DNA of 64,000 bases from FEN-299 sp963727765 (GTDB lineage: Bacteria; Acidobacteriota; Vicinamibacteria; Vicinamibacterales; Fen-181): assembly GCA_963727765.1 (NCBI GenBank), contig CAVSGZ010000013.1:558001-622000 (forward strand), given 5' to 3'. This document shows, in pieces, positions 16,846 through 25,463 of this stretch. The position numbers and the translations under genes were made by a program. The first letter of the stretch is position 1; each line of letters starts with the position of its first letter. The notes below the pieces were generated by a model. It had not been told where the DNA came from. It did not search any database and saw nothing but the letters and a program-made list of their open reading frames with translations.

Positions 16846-17913
16846 CTACGAAAAATGCCGTGCAATCTCCCCGCGCAGCCCCGCGATCGAATCGACGTGG
16901 TTCACGGCGACGCGCAGGCGGGAGCCGCCGGGCAGACCCCTGGTGTACCAGGTGCACAGCGCCCTGAGCTTGTTGATCACCCAGCGCTCGCGGCCGTGTG
17001 CCGGGTTCGCGTCGCGGGGTTCCCCGGCGGACTTGCGGTCGGCGTCCTCTTCCGGTCCGGTGGTGGCGGCGTCCGCCCCGTTGGCGACGTGGCGGAAGCC
17101 GGGTGATTCATCGGCCGGATCGGCGAGCAGCAAATCGATGTAGTCGAGCAGGAAGCGTCGCCGCTCGGCGGGCGTGATGGCCTGGATCGGGCGGTTCGCG
17201 GCACAGGAGGTCGCCTGGGCGAAGATCCACGGGTTGCGCAGTGCGCCGCGGCCGACGAGCACGCCGGCCACGCCGGTTTCCTCCATCCGTCGCACCAGGT
17301 CTTCCGGCTCGACGCAGTCGCCGTTGCCCAGCACCGGGATCGACACCGCCCGCGCCACGCGCCCGATGAGCTCCCAGTCGGCGCGTCCGCTGTAGGCCTG
17401 TGCGGCAGTCCGCCCGTGCACTGTGATGGCTGATGCCCCGGCGTGTTCCAGTCGCCGCGCCAGCTCGGGCGCGTTCGTCTCGCGGTCGTCCCAGCCGGTG
17501 CGCATCTTCACTGTCACCGGGATCGAGACCGCCCGCGCCATCGCCTGTACGATCGCCGCCGCCCGTTCCGGATCGCGCATCAGGCTGCAGCCGGCGCGGT
17601 TCCTGGCGACTTTCGGCACCGGGCAGCCCATGTTGATGTCGACGGCATCGGCGCCGATCCGCTCGACAACCTGCGCCGCCACCGCCATCTTCCCGGGATC
17701 GCCGCCGAAGATCTGGACGGCGACCGGGCGCTCTTCCTCGGTGAACTCGGCGTACTCGAGCGTCCGGTCGATCCCGCGCACGAGGCCCTCGCTGCTGACC
17801 ATCTCGGTCACGACGAGGCCGCAGCCGCCGTGGCGCTTGACCAGGCGCCGGAACGCCGTGTCGGTCAGGCCGGCCATTGGGGCGAGGCCGAAGGGGGAAG
17901 ACAGGGGGATCAC
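16846..17913 (-). CDS. dusB: tRNA-dihydrouridine synthase
   Basis: 355-aa flavoenzyme reducing specific uridines in the tRNA D loop. The TIM-barrel signature is clear: APMAGLTDTAFRRL, then VDINMGCPVPKVARNRAGC with the catalytic cysteine, VTVKMRTGWDD, ITVHGRTAAQAYSG and VLGNGDC. A poorly conserved acidic insert (about 275-315) precedes the C-terminal helical domain. Start is GTG 17913, directly joined to repeat array R2, so there is no standard ribosome binding site. An in-frame start further inside would cut into the first barrel strand and is unlikely. DusB is the closest subgroup by the opening motif. Confidence 0.88.
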   Translation of the reverse strand: MIPLSSPFGLAPMAGLTDTAFRRLVKRHGGCGLVVTEMVSSEGLVRGIDRTLEYAEFTEEERPVAVQIFGGDPGKMAVAAQVVERIGADAVDINMGCPVPKVARNRAGCSLMRDPERAAAIVQAMARAVSIPVTVKMRTGWDDRETNAPELARRLEHAGASAITVHGRTAAQAYSGRADWELIGRVARAVSIPVLGNGDCVEPEDLVRRMEETGVAGVLVGRGALRNPWIFAQATSCAANRPIQAITPAERRRFLLDYIDLLLADPADESPGFRHVANGADAATTGPEEDADRKSAGEPRDANPAHGRERWVINKLRALCTWYTRGLPGGSRLRVAVNHVDSIAGLRGEIARHFS

Positions 17914-18022
17914 GGTAGTCGGTTACTTCGCAGAGTAGTCGGGTGTTTCACTGAGCGATCGGGGGCTTCGCAGAGTAGTCGGGGGCTTTGCTGAGTGATC
18001 GGTTGCTTCGCTGAATAGTTGG
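17914..18022 (-). repeat. 20-nt intergenic repeat array R2 (about five units)
   Basis: On the minus strand about five units such as CCGACTACTCTGCGAAGCCC follow one another with 20-nt period and more divergence than in R3. The last unit, CCGACTACC, ends exactly at the GTG start of dusB. Confidence 0.75.
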
Positions 18023-18058
18023 TTGGCTCGCCAAGGAAATGACTCTCGCGTCAAGTCG

Positions 18059-18472
18059 TCAACTGCCCTGATGAGCTCTCGGCCATGGTGCCTGTCGTCT
18101 GTCCCTTCGGTCCGATCGGAGCAGGTAGTTGATGAGGCCAGAGAGCATGCGGAGAATCTCCGCTCCGTCTCTGCCCAGCCTCTCGGCGTCCCCAACTGAG
18201 AGGCGGCCTCTCACGTGTGCCACCAACACGTGCGCCCTCGCTTCGGCGCACGATCCTCGCGCGATGCACAGGTAACGCGCGAAACCCCGATCCGTCCCCT
18301 GTTCAAACCCCTCCGACAGGTTCGCCAGGATGGAGTCTGCGCACGCGTCGATCTGCTCGCGGAGACGTTGGTCCTGCGACAGGCCCCCGCGGCGCACGAC
18401 GGCAGAAAGCGCCTCGACAAACCGCCGCGCGGCTTGCCAAACCTGCAATTCCTCTACTGAATTGACCTGCAT
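18059..18472 (-). CDS. four-helix bundle protein (23S rRNA intervening-sequence family)
   Basis: 137 aa. ELQVWQAARRFVEAL, then REQIDACADSILANLSEGFE and FARYLCIARGSCAEARAHV match the four-helix bundle family (TIGR02436) first seen in proteins encoded by intervening sequences within 23S rRNA genes. Such genes also occur alone, often next to repeats. Their biochemical role is unknown. Here it stands between repeat arrays R2 and R3, which supports an accessory or mobile character for this stretch. The last 25 or so residues are Arg-rich and not part of the family. Confidence 0.8.
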   Translation of the reverse strand: MQVNSVEELQVWQAARRFVEALSAVVRRGGLSQDQRLREQIDACADSILANLSEGFEQGTDRGFARYLCIARGSCAEARAHVLVAHVRGRLSVGDAERLGRDGAEILRMLSGLINYLLRSDRRDRRQAPWPRAHQGS

Positions 18473-18512
18473 GCGCGGCAGCCGTGCACCGCGCGTGCCA
18501 AGTTGCCACTCC

Positions 18513-18737
18513 GGACTACGCAGTGAAGGGTGCGACTTCTCCGCGAAGCCCCCGATTCCTCAGCGTCAGTTCCGACTTCTCAGCGCAGGCCCCGACTTCT
18601 CGGCGTCAGGTTCGACTACTCAGCGAAGGGTCCGAATCTCGGCGAAGGCCCCGACTCCTCCGCGAAGCCCCCGATTCCTCAGCGTCAGTTCCGACTTCTC
18701 AGCGCAGGCCCCGACTTCTCGGCGTCAGTTCCGACTA
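18513..18737 (+). repeat. 20-nt intergenic repeat array R3 (about eleven units, with internal duplication)
   Basis: About eleven degenerate units (for example CCGACTTCTCAGCGCAGGCC) in tandem. A block of about 69 nt at 18541-18609 recurs nearly unchanged at 18660-18728, offset by 119 nt, so the array has grown by duplication. The final CCGACTA supplies, on the minus strand, the TAG stop of the NusG-like gene. Confidence 0.85.
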
Positions 18738-19229
18738 CGTCAGGTACGGCTTGACGTCCGCGGCATCCACCGTGGTGGCCACCGCCCGGCCAATCAGCTC
18801 GACCGAGAGCACGAGCCGCGCGTGCCGGTCCTTCTTGATGAGCAGGCCGGTGACGCCCTTGAGCGGGCCGTGGATCACTTCGACGCGGGACCCTTCGTTG
18901 ATGAACGGGCACGGGTCGTACTGGAGGTCGCTCGTCACGAGCCGCCGCACCGCGTCCACCTCGACGTCGGGAATCGGCGCGAGCTTGCCGTCGAAGGAGA
19001 CGATGGTCGCCACCCCGGTGCAGGCGAGCACGCGCAGGGCCTCGGCCGGGTCGAAGCGGGCGAAGCAGTAGCCCGGGAACAGCGGCCAGTCGATCTGCTT
19101 GCGGCGATCTTTCCAGCGGCTCCAGCGGGGCACCGTCGGCAGGAAGACCTCGACGCCTTTCCGCACGAGTTGCTCGTGGACCGCCTTCTCGGCGCGCGAT
19201 CGCGTCCAGACGGCAAACCACGGCGGCAC
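18735..19229 (-). CDS. NusG-like transcription antitermination factor (UpxY/RfaH type)
   Basis: 164 aa. The NGN domain is PPWFAVWTRSRAEKAVHEQL followed by GVEVFLPTVPRW and PLFPGYCFARFD; a KOW motif follows at about 115-145 (GSRVEVIHGPLKGVTGLLI). NusG paralogues of this type bind RNA polymerase and act on selected operons. GTG 19229 lies 2 nt after the surA stop, so it is coupled to surA and mfd. The canonical nusG would be expected beside secE and rplK, which are absent, so this is taken as the specialised paralogue. Its stop codon is formed by the end of repeat array R3. Confidence 0.82.
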   Translation of the reverse strand: MPPWFAVWTRSRAEKAVHEQLVRKGVEVFLPTVPRWSRWKDRRKQIDWPLFPGYCFARFDPAEALRVLACTGVATIVSFDGKLAPIPDVEVDAVRRLVTSDLQYDPCPFINEGSRVEVIHGPLKGVTGLLIKKDRHARLVLSVELIGRAVATTVDAADVKPYLT

Positions 19230-19231
19230 GG

Positions 19232-20290
19232 CTATTTCTTCTCCGGCGGGGGGGCGGCGGCGACAAGCGCGTCCTCCGCGACCTTCTGCTCGAAGAGCTT
19301 CTTGAGCTCCGGGTTCTTCCAGTCGAGCACGGCCTGCGCCCGGAGCTTCTGTATGTAGCGGCTGTACTCGGCCGCCTGCTTCGTGTTGGCCACGCGGTTC
19401 CCGATGTCCTCGCGCGCCTGATCCCACGGCAGCAGCGTCGGCTCGTTGAGCGTTTCGACCTTGAAGATCTGGTAGCCGCTCTGCGTCCGGATCACCGGCG
19501 TGATCTGCCCGGCTTTGAGCGGCTCGAGGATCTTCCGCAGTGCCGGCGCGAGGTCGGTCATGTTGATCGGCCCGATCAGGCCGCCGTTGGCCTTCGAGGC
19601 GGCCGTCGAGACCTCGGCCACGGCCTTCTCGAAGCTCTCGCCGCCCTGGAGCTGCTGGGCGAGCGCGTCCGCCTTGGCTTTCGCCGTCGGGTCGTCCGCG
19701 GTCGGCGACACGGGGATCAGGATCTCGCGCAGCATCAGCGTCGCCGGCGACGTGAACTCGGCCTTGTGCGCCTCGTAGTACGCCTTCGCCTCGGCCTCGG
19801 TGACCGAGATGTGCCCGAGCACTTCGTTGCCCTGCACTTCCTGGATGATCATCGACTTCTCGAGGCGCGCCCGCAGCTCGGCCATCGTCATGTTCTCGTT
19901 CTTGAGGGCCTGCTGAAACTGCTCTTCGGTCTCGATCTTGTTTTCCTTCTTGATGTTGTCGATGACCTGCTTGAGCTTCTCCTCGGTCAGGTGGTAGCCC
20001 AGCTCCTTGCCGCGCTGCAGGAGGAGCAGCTCGTCGACCGCCTCCACGATGACCTGGGGCGTGATCTCGGCCAGCATCTTCGTCAGTTCCGCGTTGGTCA
20101 TCGACTGCGGGTTCTCCCGCCTCGCCTTGACGACCGCCGACTGCCGCGTCTCGAGATCGCTCTGCGTGATGATGTCGTCGTTCACCTTCACGAGGACCCG
20201 CTCGATGATCTCCGCGCGCGGCACGGCCGCGCCGAGCGTGACCAGACCGAGGAGGACGACGAGCCCGCGAGCGAGAGGATACTTGGTCAT
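19232..20290 (-). CDS. surA: SurA-like periplasmic peptidyl-prolyl isomerase/chaperone
   Basis: 352 aa. An N-terminal signal segment (ARGLVVLLGLVTLGAAVPRA) is followed by the SurA N domain (IERVLVKVNDDIITQSDLE), helical chaperone body, and one parvulin rotamase domain at about 185-290 (LREILIPV, FEKAVAEVS, GGLIGPINMTDLAPALRKIL, SGYQIFKVE). One parvulin domain instead of the two of E. coli SurA is usual outside proteobacteria. It should help outer-membrane proteins fold in the periplasm, which agrees with a Gram-negative envelope. It starts 22 nt after mfd with GAGGTG upstream of the ATG. Confidence 0.85.
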   Translation of the reverse strand: MTKYPLARGLVVLLGLVTLGAAVPRAEIIERVLVKVNDDIITQSDLETRQSAVVKARRENPQSMTNAELTKMLAEITPQVIVEAVDELLLLQRGKELGYHLTEEKLKQVIDNIKKENKIETEEQFQQALKNENMTMAELRARLEKSMIIQEVQGNEVLGHISVTEAEAKAYYEAHKAEFTSPATLMLREILIPVSPTADDPTAKAKADALAQQLQGGESFEKAVAEVSTAASKANGGLIGPINMTDLAPALRKILEPLKAGQITPVIRTQSGYQIFKVETLNEPTLLPWDQAREDIGNRVANTKQAAEYSRYIQKLRAQAVLDWKNPELKKLFEQKVAEDALVAAAPPPEKK

Positions 20291-20312
20291 TACACCTCGT
20301 GAACCAGTTATC

Positions 20313-23300
20313 TTACTTCGAACCGAGAAGTTCGCTCAAGACCCGCTGAACCCGCGTGAGCACGCCGTCTGGGCTCCGCGGGTCCTCTTTTTCCGGCCGG
20401 AGGATCGCGTCTTTGCTGAACCCTGGCCGCACCACGTCCTCGGTCGCGCGGGCGGTCCACCACGACCGGGCGGTCGGACCAAGCCGCCCGGGCACCGGGC
20501 GCTGGCCGGGGCGCGGCCTTCCCGCCGGCGCCGCGCTGGCCGGCGTGCGGCTGACCAGGCCTGACCGGTTCGGGCCCGTGAGCGCCCTCGCCGGCGTCCA
20601 GTTCAGGTCGAGCTTCAAGCTCGACGGCGGCGCGAGCGAAACCTCCGGGTGGTCCCCGACCAGCCGGAGGACGCGCTGCGGGTCTGGCCCCCCCTGGCCC
20701 TTGAACGTAAAGACGACGGTCGAGCCCTGACGGTCGATCGATTCGACGCCCAGGCGGTCCGCGGTGATTCGGATCCGGCCGTAGTCGATGAGGTTCAGCA
20801 CCTGCTCGGGCACGGGGCCGTAGCGGTCGATCGCCTCCTCGACGATCTCCTCGAGCTCCCTCTCCTTCCGCGCGGCGGCGACCCGGCGGTAGAGCGCGAG
20901 CCGCTGGGCCTGTTCGGGTACGTAGCGGCTGTCGACGCGCAGGTCGACGTTGAGGTTGACCGTCGCGCGCGTCTCGTCCTCGATCTCCTCGCCCCTCAGC
21001 TCGCGCACCGCCTGCTCGAGCAGTTTCATGTACATCTCGAAGCCGATCGCCTCGATGTGGCCGCTCTGCTCGCCGCCCAGCAGGTTGCCGGCCCCGCGGA
21101 TCTCCAGGTCGAGCGCCGCCACGCGGAACCCGCTCCCGAGGTCCGAGAACTCGCGGATGGCCGCCAGGCGCTTGCGGGCGACGGGCGACAGCGTGTTCCC
21201 CGGCGGGACCAGCAGGTAGGCGTAGGCCGGCCGGTCCGATCGCCCGACGCGCCCGCGCAGCTGGTAGAGCTGCGAGAGGCCGTAGCGGTCGGCCCGGTTG
21301 ATCAGGATCGTGTTGACGTTCGGAATGTCGAGGCCATTCTCGACAATGGTGGTGGCCAGCAGGACGTCGAACTTGCGCGCGACGAAATCCACCATCGCGC
21401 GCTCGAGCGCCTCCTCGCCCATCTGGCCGTGGCCGACGACCACCCTCGCCTCCGGCACCAGCCGCGTCAGCAGGTTGCCGATCGAGTAAATCGACTCGAC
21501 CCGGTTGTGGACGAAGTAGACCTGCCCGCCCCGCGCCAGCTCGCTCCGGACCACGCGCGCGATGAGCGGCTGGTCGAAGCGCACGACGTTGGTCTGGATG
21601 GCGAGGCGGTCCTTGGGCGGCGTCTCGATCACCGACATGTCGCGGATGCCGACCATCGACATGTTGAGCGTCCTCGGGATCGGCGTCGCGGTCATCGTCA
21701 GCACGTCGACGCGCCGGCGCAGATGCTTGATGCGCTCCTTGTGGGCGACGCCGAAGCGCTGCTCCTCGTCGACCACCAGCAGGCCGAGGTCCTTGAAGAC
21801 GACGTCTTTCGACAGCAGGCGGTGCGTCCCGACGATGACGTCCACGCGGCCGTCGGCGAGGTCGGCGAGCGCCTGCTTGATCTCCCCTCGCGTGCGGAAC
21901 CGGCTCACCATGACGATGCGGATCGGGAAGCCGGCGAATCGCTCCCGCAGCGTCTTGAGGTGCTGGAAGGCGAGCACGGTGGTCGGCGCCAGAATCGCCA
22001 CTTGCTTGCCGTCCATCACCACCTTGAATGCCGCCCGCATCGCCACCTCGGTCTTCCCGTAGCCGACGTCGCCACACAGCAGTCGATCCATCGGCGTGGG
22101 CGACTCCATGTCAGCCTTGATGTCGGCGATGGCCGCCCGCTGATCGACGGTCAACTCGTAGGGGAACGCCCCCTCGAATTCCTCCTGCCAGTGCGTATCG
22201 GGCGCGAACGCGTGGCCGGCCATCGCCTTGCGCGCCGCATAGAGCTTGAGCAGCTCCTCGGCCATGTCGCGCATGGCCTTCTTGACGCGGGTTTTCGCCC
22301 GTTCCCACGTCGTGCCGCCGAGGCGATCGAGCGGCGGCCGGCTCGCGCCGGTGTACTTCTGCAGCAGGTCGAGCCGCTCGACCGGGACGAACAGCTTGTC
22401 GTCGCCCGCGTAGCGCAGCTCCAGGAATTCCTGCGTCGTCTGGCTGTAGGGGTCGCTGGCGATCTGGCGCAGGCCGGCGAACCGCCCGATGCCGTGATCC
22501 ACGTGGACGACGAAGTCGCCCGCCTTCAGGTCGCGGAAGTCTGACAGGAAGGCGCGGGCCGCCGAGCGCCGGCGCTCCGACGGCGCGCGCTCCTCCTCGA
22601 AGACATCGGTCTCGGCCACGACCTCGAGGCCGACATCCGGCAGGCGGAAGCCGCGCGAGAGGCTGCCGGTCGCCACGAGCACGGAGGCGGCGTGCGCCAT
22701 CTCCCCGCGCGCCTCGGCATTCCCGCTGCTCCGGGGATCGAAGAAGACCGGCAGGGCCAGCAAATCGTAGTCGCGAAGCAGCTCGACGACGCGCTCGGCG
22801 CGGCCCGGCGTGGCGGCGACGAAGAGCACGGTCTCCGCGGCGTGGCGCGCGCGACGCACCGCCTCGACGAAATCGCCGATGCGGCCGCGGAACTCCACGG
22901 CCGGCTGGCAGCGGACGGCCAGTTCGCCACGAGGCCGGCGGCCGGCCGCGGCTGACGCGCCCTCCGGGCCCGCGTCAGCCGGCGCGCCGCCGCTGATCCC
23001 CAATTCATCGACGATGGTCGCCAGGTCGATCCAGGCGTCGATCTCGTCGAGCGCGTGGAAGATCCGCTCCGGTCCCGGCGCGGCCACGCCGCGCCCGGTG
23101 ACGTCCCGCCAGCTCGCCGCGTACTGCTCGAGCGCCCGTTCCGCGCGCGCGTGGACCTCCTCGGCTTCGCAGACAAGCAGCAGCGGGCGCCCGACGTAGT
23201 CGAGCAGCGACGCCGAGCGGTCGCCGCCCAGGTCCAACGCGTCGGGTAACGGCGGCTGGTCCCCGACGTCGTCCTGTTCCTCGCCACCGGCTTCCTCGCT

Positions 23301-24161
23301 CGACACGTCATCGTCGTCCCACCCGGCGGAGGCTGCATCCTCGGCGGGTAGAAGCTCCCCCCCTCCGCCTGCGAAAGCGTCTCCCGTCCCTCGTCCCTCG
23401 CCCCTCGCCCCTTCGTTGCTGAACACCTCGCGCAACGGGACGATGCTGAAGCGGTCGACTTCGCCGACCGATCGCTGAGTGGCCGGGTCGAAGGCGCGAA
23501 TCGACTCGACGGCGTCGCCGGCTAGGTCGAGACGAAACGGCTGGGCGCTGCCGGCAGGGAAGATGTCGATGACGCCGCCACGGATGCAGAACTCGCCGTG
23601 GGCATCCACCGGGTCCTGGCGCGTGAAGCCGGCATCGACCAGCAGCGACGCGAGCGCGTAGGGATCGACCTCGTCGCCGGTCTTCACCTCCCGCGATGCA
23701 GCCAGCAGCCGACGGGCGGCGCTCACCCTGGGCAGCAGGGCCGTTGCCGACGCGACAATGACCCGCGCCGTGCCGGTGGCGGCGGCGTGGAGTGCGCGGG
23801 TGCGCGCGGAGAGCACGCCGAGGTGCGGCGCCAGGCCGCGGTACGGGTCGACTTCGTGCGAGGGAAACGGCAGCACCGACTGGCCAGCCGCGGCGTCCGA
23901 GAGCCCTTCGAGCGCCGCCAGGAAGAAGCGGACGTCGCCGCTCACCTGCTCGACGTCGGCGTCGGTCGGCACGACGGCGACGATGGTCGCCACGGCCGCG
24001 CCGGTTGGCGTCAGCCTGGCGTCCCGGTTCGCGGCGGCCGCGAGGAAGAGGGCCCGCGCGGACGAGGAGAGGCCCGACACGCGCGCCAGGCCAGGCCCCG
24101 CGAAACCGGCGCGCGCGATCGCGCTCCTGAGCAACGTCTGGAGGGTCAGGGACGTGGACAC
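20313..24161 (-). CDS. mfd: transcription-repair coupling factor
   Basis: 1282-aa SF2 translocase that removes stalled RNA polymerase and recruits UvrAB. The UvrB-like N-terminal module (about 80-240) is followed by an acidic low-complexity insert (about 245-310, AGWDDDDVSSEEAGGEEQDD) not usual in the family. The CarD-like RNA-polymerase-interaction domain (FVVHVDHGIGRFAGL) and the helicase follow: LLCGDVGYGKTEVAMRA, VVDEEQRFGVAHKE, TATPIPRTLNM. The TRCF C-domain comes last, with a further 80-residue Arg/Pro-rich extension. GTG start 24161 overlaps the preceding nucleotidyltransferase gene by 16 nt, indicating coupled translation. Confidence 0.95.
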   Translation of the reverse strand: MSTSLTLQTLLRSAIARAGFAGPGLARVSGLSSSARALFLAAAANRDARLTPTGAAVATIVAVVPTDADVEQVSGDVRFFLAALEGLSDAAAGQSVLPFPSHEVDPYRGLAPHLGVLSARTRALHAAATGTARVIVASATALLPRVSAARRLLAASREVKTGDEVDPYALASLLVDAGFTRQDPVDAHGEFCIRGGVIDIFPAGSAQPFRLDLAGDAVESIRAFDPATQRSVGEVDRFSIVPLREVFSNEGARGEGRGTGDAFAGGGGELLPAEDAASAGWDDDDVSSEEAGGEEQDDVGDQPPLPDALDLGGDRSASLLDYVGRPLLLVCEAEEVHARAERALEQYAASWRDVTGRGVAAPGPERIFHALDEIDAWIDLATIVDELGISGGAPADAGPEGASAAAGRRPRGELAVRCQPAVEFRGRIGDFVEAVRRARHAAETVLFVAATPGRAERVVELLRDYDLLALPVFFDPRSSGNAEARGEMAHAASVLVATGSLSRGFRLPDVGLEVVAETDVFEEERAPSERRRSAARAFLSDFRDLKAGDFVVHVDHGIGRFAGLRQIASDPYSQTTQEFLELRYAGDDKLFVPVERLDLLQKYTGASRPPLDRLGGTTWERAKTRVKKAMRDMAEELLKLYAARKAMAGHAFAPDTHWQEEFEGAFPYELTVDQRAAIADIKADMESPTPMDRLLCGDVGYGKTEVAMRAAFKVVMDGKQVAILAPTTVLAFQHLKTLRERFAGFPIRIVMVSRFRTRGEIKQALADLADGRVDVIVGTHRLLSKDVVFKDLGLLVVDEEQRFGVAHKERIKHLRRRVDVLTMTATPIPRTLNMSMVGIRDMSVIETPPKDRLAIQTNVVRFDQPLIARVVRSELARGGQVYFVHNRVESIYSIGNLLTRLVPEARVVVGHGQMGEEALERAMVDFVARKFDVLLATTIVENGLDIPNVNTILINRADRYGLSQLYQLRGRVGRSDRPAYAYLLVPPGNTLSPVARKRLAAIREFSDLGSGFRVAALDLEIRGAGNLLGGEQSGHIEAIGFEMYMKLLEQAVRELRGEEIEDETRATVNLNVDLRVDSRYVPEQAQRLALYRRVAAARKERELEEIVEEAIDRYGPVPEQVLNLIDYGRIRITADRLGVESIDRQGSTVVFTFKGQGGPDPQRVLRLVGDHPEVSLAPPSSLKLDLNWTPARALTGPNRSGLVSRTPASAAPAGRPRPGQRPVPGRLGPTARSWWTARATEDVVRPGFSKDAILRPEKEDPRSPDGVLTRVQRVLSELLGSK

Positions 24162-24631
24162 GACACCCGGCTCCCGATCTTCTCGATCATACTCGTCGTC
24201 GAGAATCCGGGCGCGAAGGCGATGCGCACGACCCGGCCGCCCCGGGCCTCCACGACGTCACGGCCGATGATCCGATCGGCCGCCCAGTCGGCCCCCTTCA
24301 CGAGAACGTCTGGCTGGATCTCGGAGATGGCGGCGTGCGGGTCGTCCTCGTCGAAGATGACGACGGCATCGACCGCCGACAGCGCCGACAGGACCTCGGC
24401 GCGCTCGCGCTCCGGGTAGATGGGCCGGTTCGGTCCCTTGATGGCCCGCACCGACCTGTCGGAGTTGACCGCGACGACGAGGGCGTCGCCCTGCGCGCGG
24501 GCCTCGGCCAGGTAGCGCACGTGGCCGGGGTGCAGGAGGTCGAACACGCCGTTGGTGAAGACCACCGTCTTGCCGGAGGCCTGCAGCGCGCCGGCCCAGG
24601 CGGCGGTTTCGGGACGGGTCAGGACAGGCAT
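24146..24631 (-). CDS. rfaE2: HldE-type heptose/glycerol nucleotidyltransferase domain protein
   Basis: 161 aa, a single cytidylyltransferase-like domain with VVFTNGVFDLLHPGHVRYL (HxGH nucleotide site), AVNSDRSVRAIKG and GFSTTSMIEKI. It corresponds to the C-terminal half of HldE (heptose 1-phosphate adenylyltransferase), making ADP-heptose for lipopolysaccharide core; stand-alone versions are common outside enterobacteria. The kinase half is not in the window. ATG 24631 is 14 nt after the PP2C stop. Confidence 0.85.
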   Translation of the reverse strand: MPVLTRPETAAWAGALQASGKTVVFTNGVFDLLHPGHVRYLAEARAQGDALVVAVNSDRSVRAIKGPNRPIYPERERAEVLSALSAVDAVVIFDEDDPHAAISEIQPDVLVKGADWAADRIIGRDVVEARGGRVVRIAFAPGFSTTSMIEKIGSRVSCPRP

Positions 24632-24648
24632 GGCGGAAGTTTCGACTA
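24632..24648 (+). repeat. possible single remnant of the 20-nt repeat
   Basis: The bases GAAGTTTCGACTA resemble the unit end GTCAGTTCCGACTA. The terminal CTA is the reverse complement of the TAG stop of the PP2C gene, as in arrays R3 and R4. Short, so chance similarity is possible. Confidence 0.3.
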
Positions 24649-25452
24649 CACGCTCACCACGATGACCGTGATGTTGTCGGGGCCTCCGGCGAGGTTGGCG
24701 GCGTGCACGAGCGCGTCGCACACGGTGCCGCCAGGTGCCTTCCCGGCCCGGCCCGGGAGCCCCTGCGCCAGGATGCCCGCAATCTGCGCGTCGGTGAGCA
24801 CGCCGCACAGGCCGTCGCTGCAGAGCAGCAGCGCGTCGCCCGCCCGGAGCGGGGCCCAGCCGAATTCGGAGACCGGTTCGGGGCCTCCGGTCAGCGCGCG
24901 CGTGAGCAGGTTCCGCCTGGGGTGGCGCCAGGCGTCCTGCTCGCTGATGATGCCGGCGCGCAGTTGCTCCTCCACCCACGAGTGGTCGCGCGTGAGCCGG
25001 TCCAGCTGGTCCGCCCGCCAGCGGTACACGCGGCTGTCGCCGACGTGGCCAATCGTGGCGCCGCCGACCGGCTCGCGCACGCCCGCCGTGTCGGCCTCGA
25101 AGAGCACCGCGGCGATCGTGGTGGCCATGCTGGCGCGCCCGCGCGTGCCGGCGCCCTCGGCTCGAAGGCGCAGGTTGGCCTGGTGCAGCGCCCAGTTGAG
25201 GCGGTTGCCATCGATGCCGAGCGACGCCTGGTAGTCGAACGGCCACGGGGTGCGCTCGGTCCAGCCGCGCGTCTGCTCGATCGCCTGCTCGACCGCGTCG
25301 ATGGCGGCGCGCGAGGCGACCTCGCCGGCGTCGTGGCCGCCGACGCCGTCGGCGACCGCGAACAGCCCGAGGTCCGGGCGCGCGCAGTAGCTGTCTTCGT
25401 TGATCTCCCGGCGGACGCCGGCGTGCGTGGTGGCGCAGAAGGACAGCGGCAT
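24646..25452 (-). CDS. PP2C-type Ser/Thr protein phosphatase
   Basis: 268 aa, PPM family. Metal and phosphate motifs are all present: VRREINEDSY, VADGVGGHDAGEVAS, GHVGDSRVYRW, RDHSWVEEQ, LLCSDGL and GGPDNITVIVV. Bacterial PP2C of this size usually reverses Hanks-type kinase phosphorylation, but no kinase gene is near. It follows atpC by 11 nt and precedes the heptose nucleotidyltransferase, so the atp operon may read through into it. Confidence 0.92.
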   Translation of the reverse strand: MPLSFCATTHAGVRREINEDSYCARPDLGLFAVADGVGGHDAGEVASRAAIDAVEQAIEQTRGWTERTPWPFDYQASLGIDGNRLNWALHQANLRLRAEGAGTRGRASMATTIAAVLFEADTAGVREPVGGATIGHVGDSRVYRWRADQLDRLTRDHSWVEEQLRAGIISEQDAWRHPRRNLLTRALTGGPEPVSEFGWAPLRAGDALLLCSDGLCGVLTDAQIAGILAQGLPGRAGKAPGGTVCDALVHAANLAGGPDNITVIVVSV

Positions 25453-25463
25453 GGCCCGCCTGC

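Noticed and set aside
18530..18754. Repeat R3 read as a coding region (both strands have open frames)
   Set aside because: The peptides simply reflect the 20-nt repeat, change frame every unit, and similar sequence is plainly intergenic at the other arrays.
20649..22544. 631-codon plus-strand open frame opposite mfd
   Set aside because: Very high GC with strong third-position bias opens long antisense frames; translation is Arg/His/Asp-rich with no family resemblance, while mfd opposite is unmistakable.
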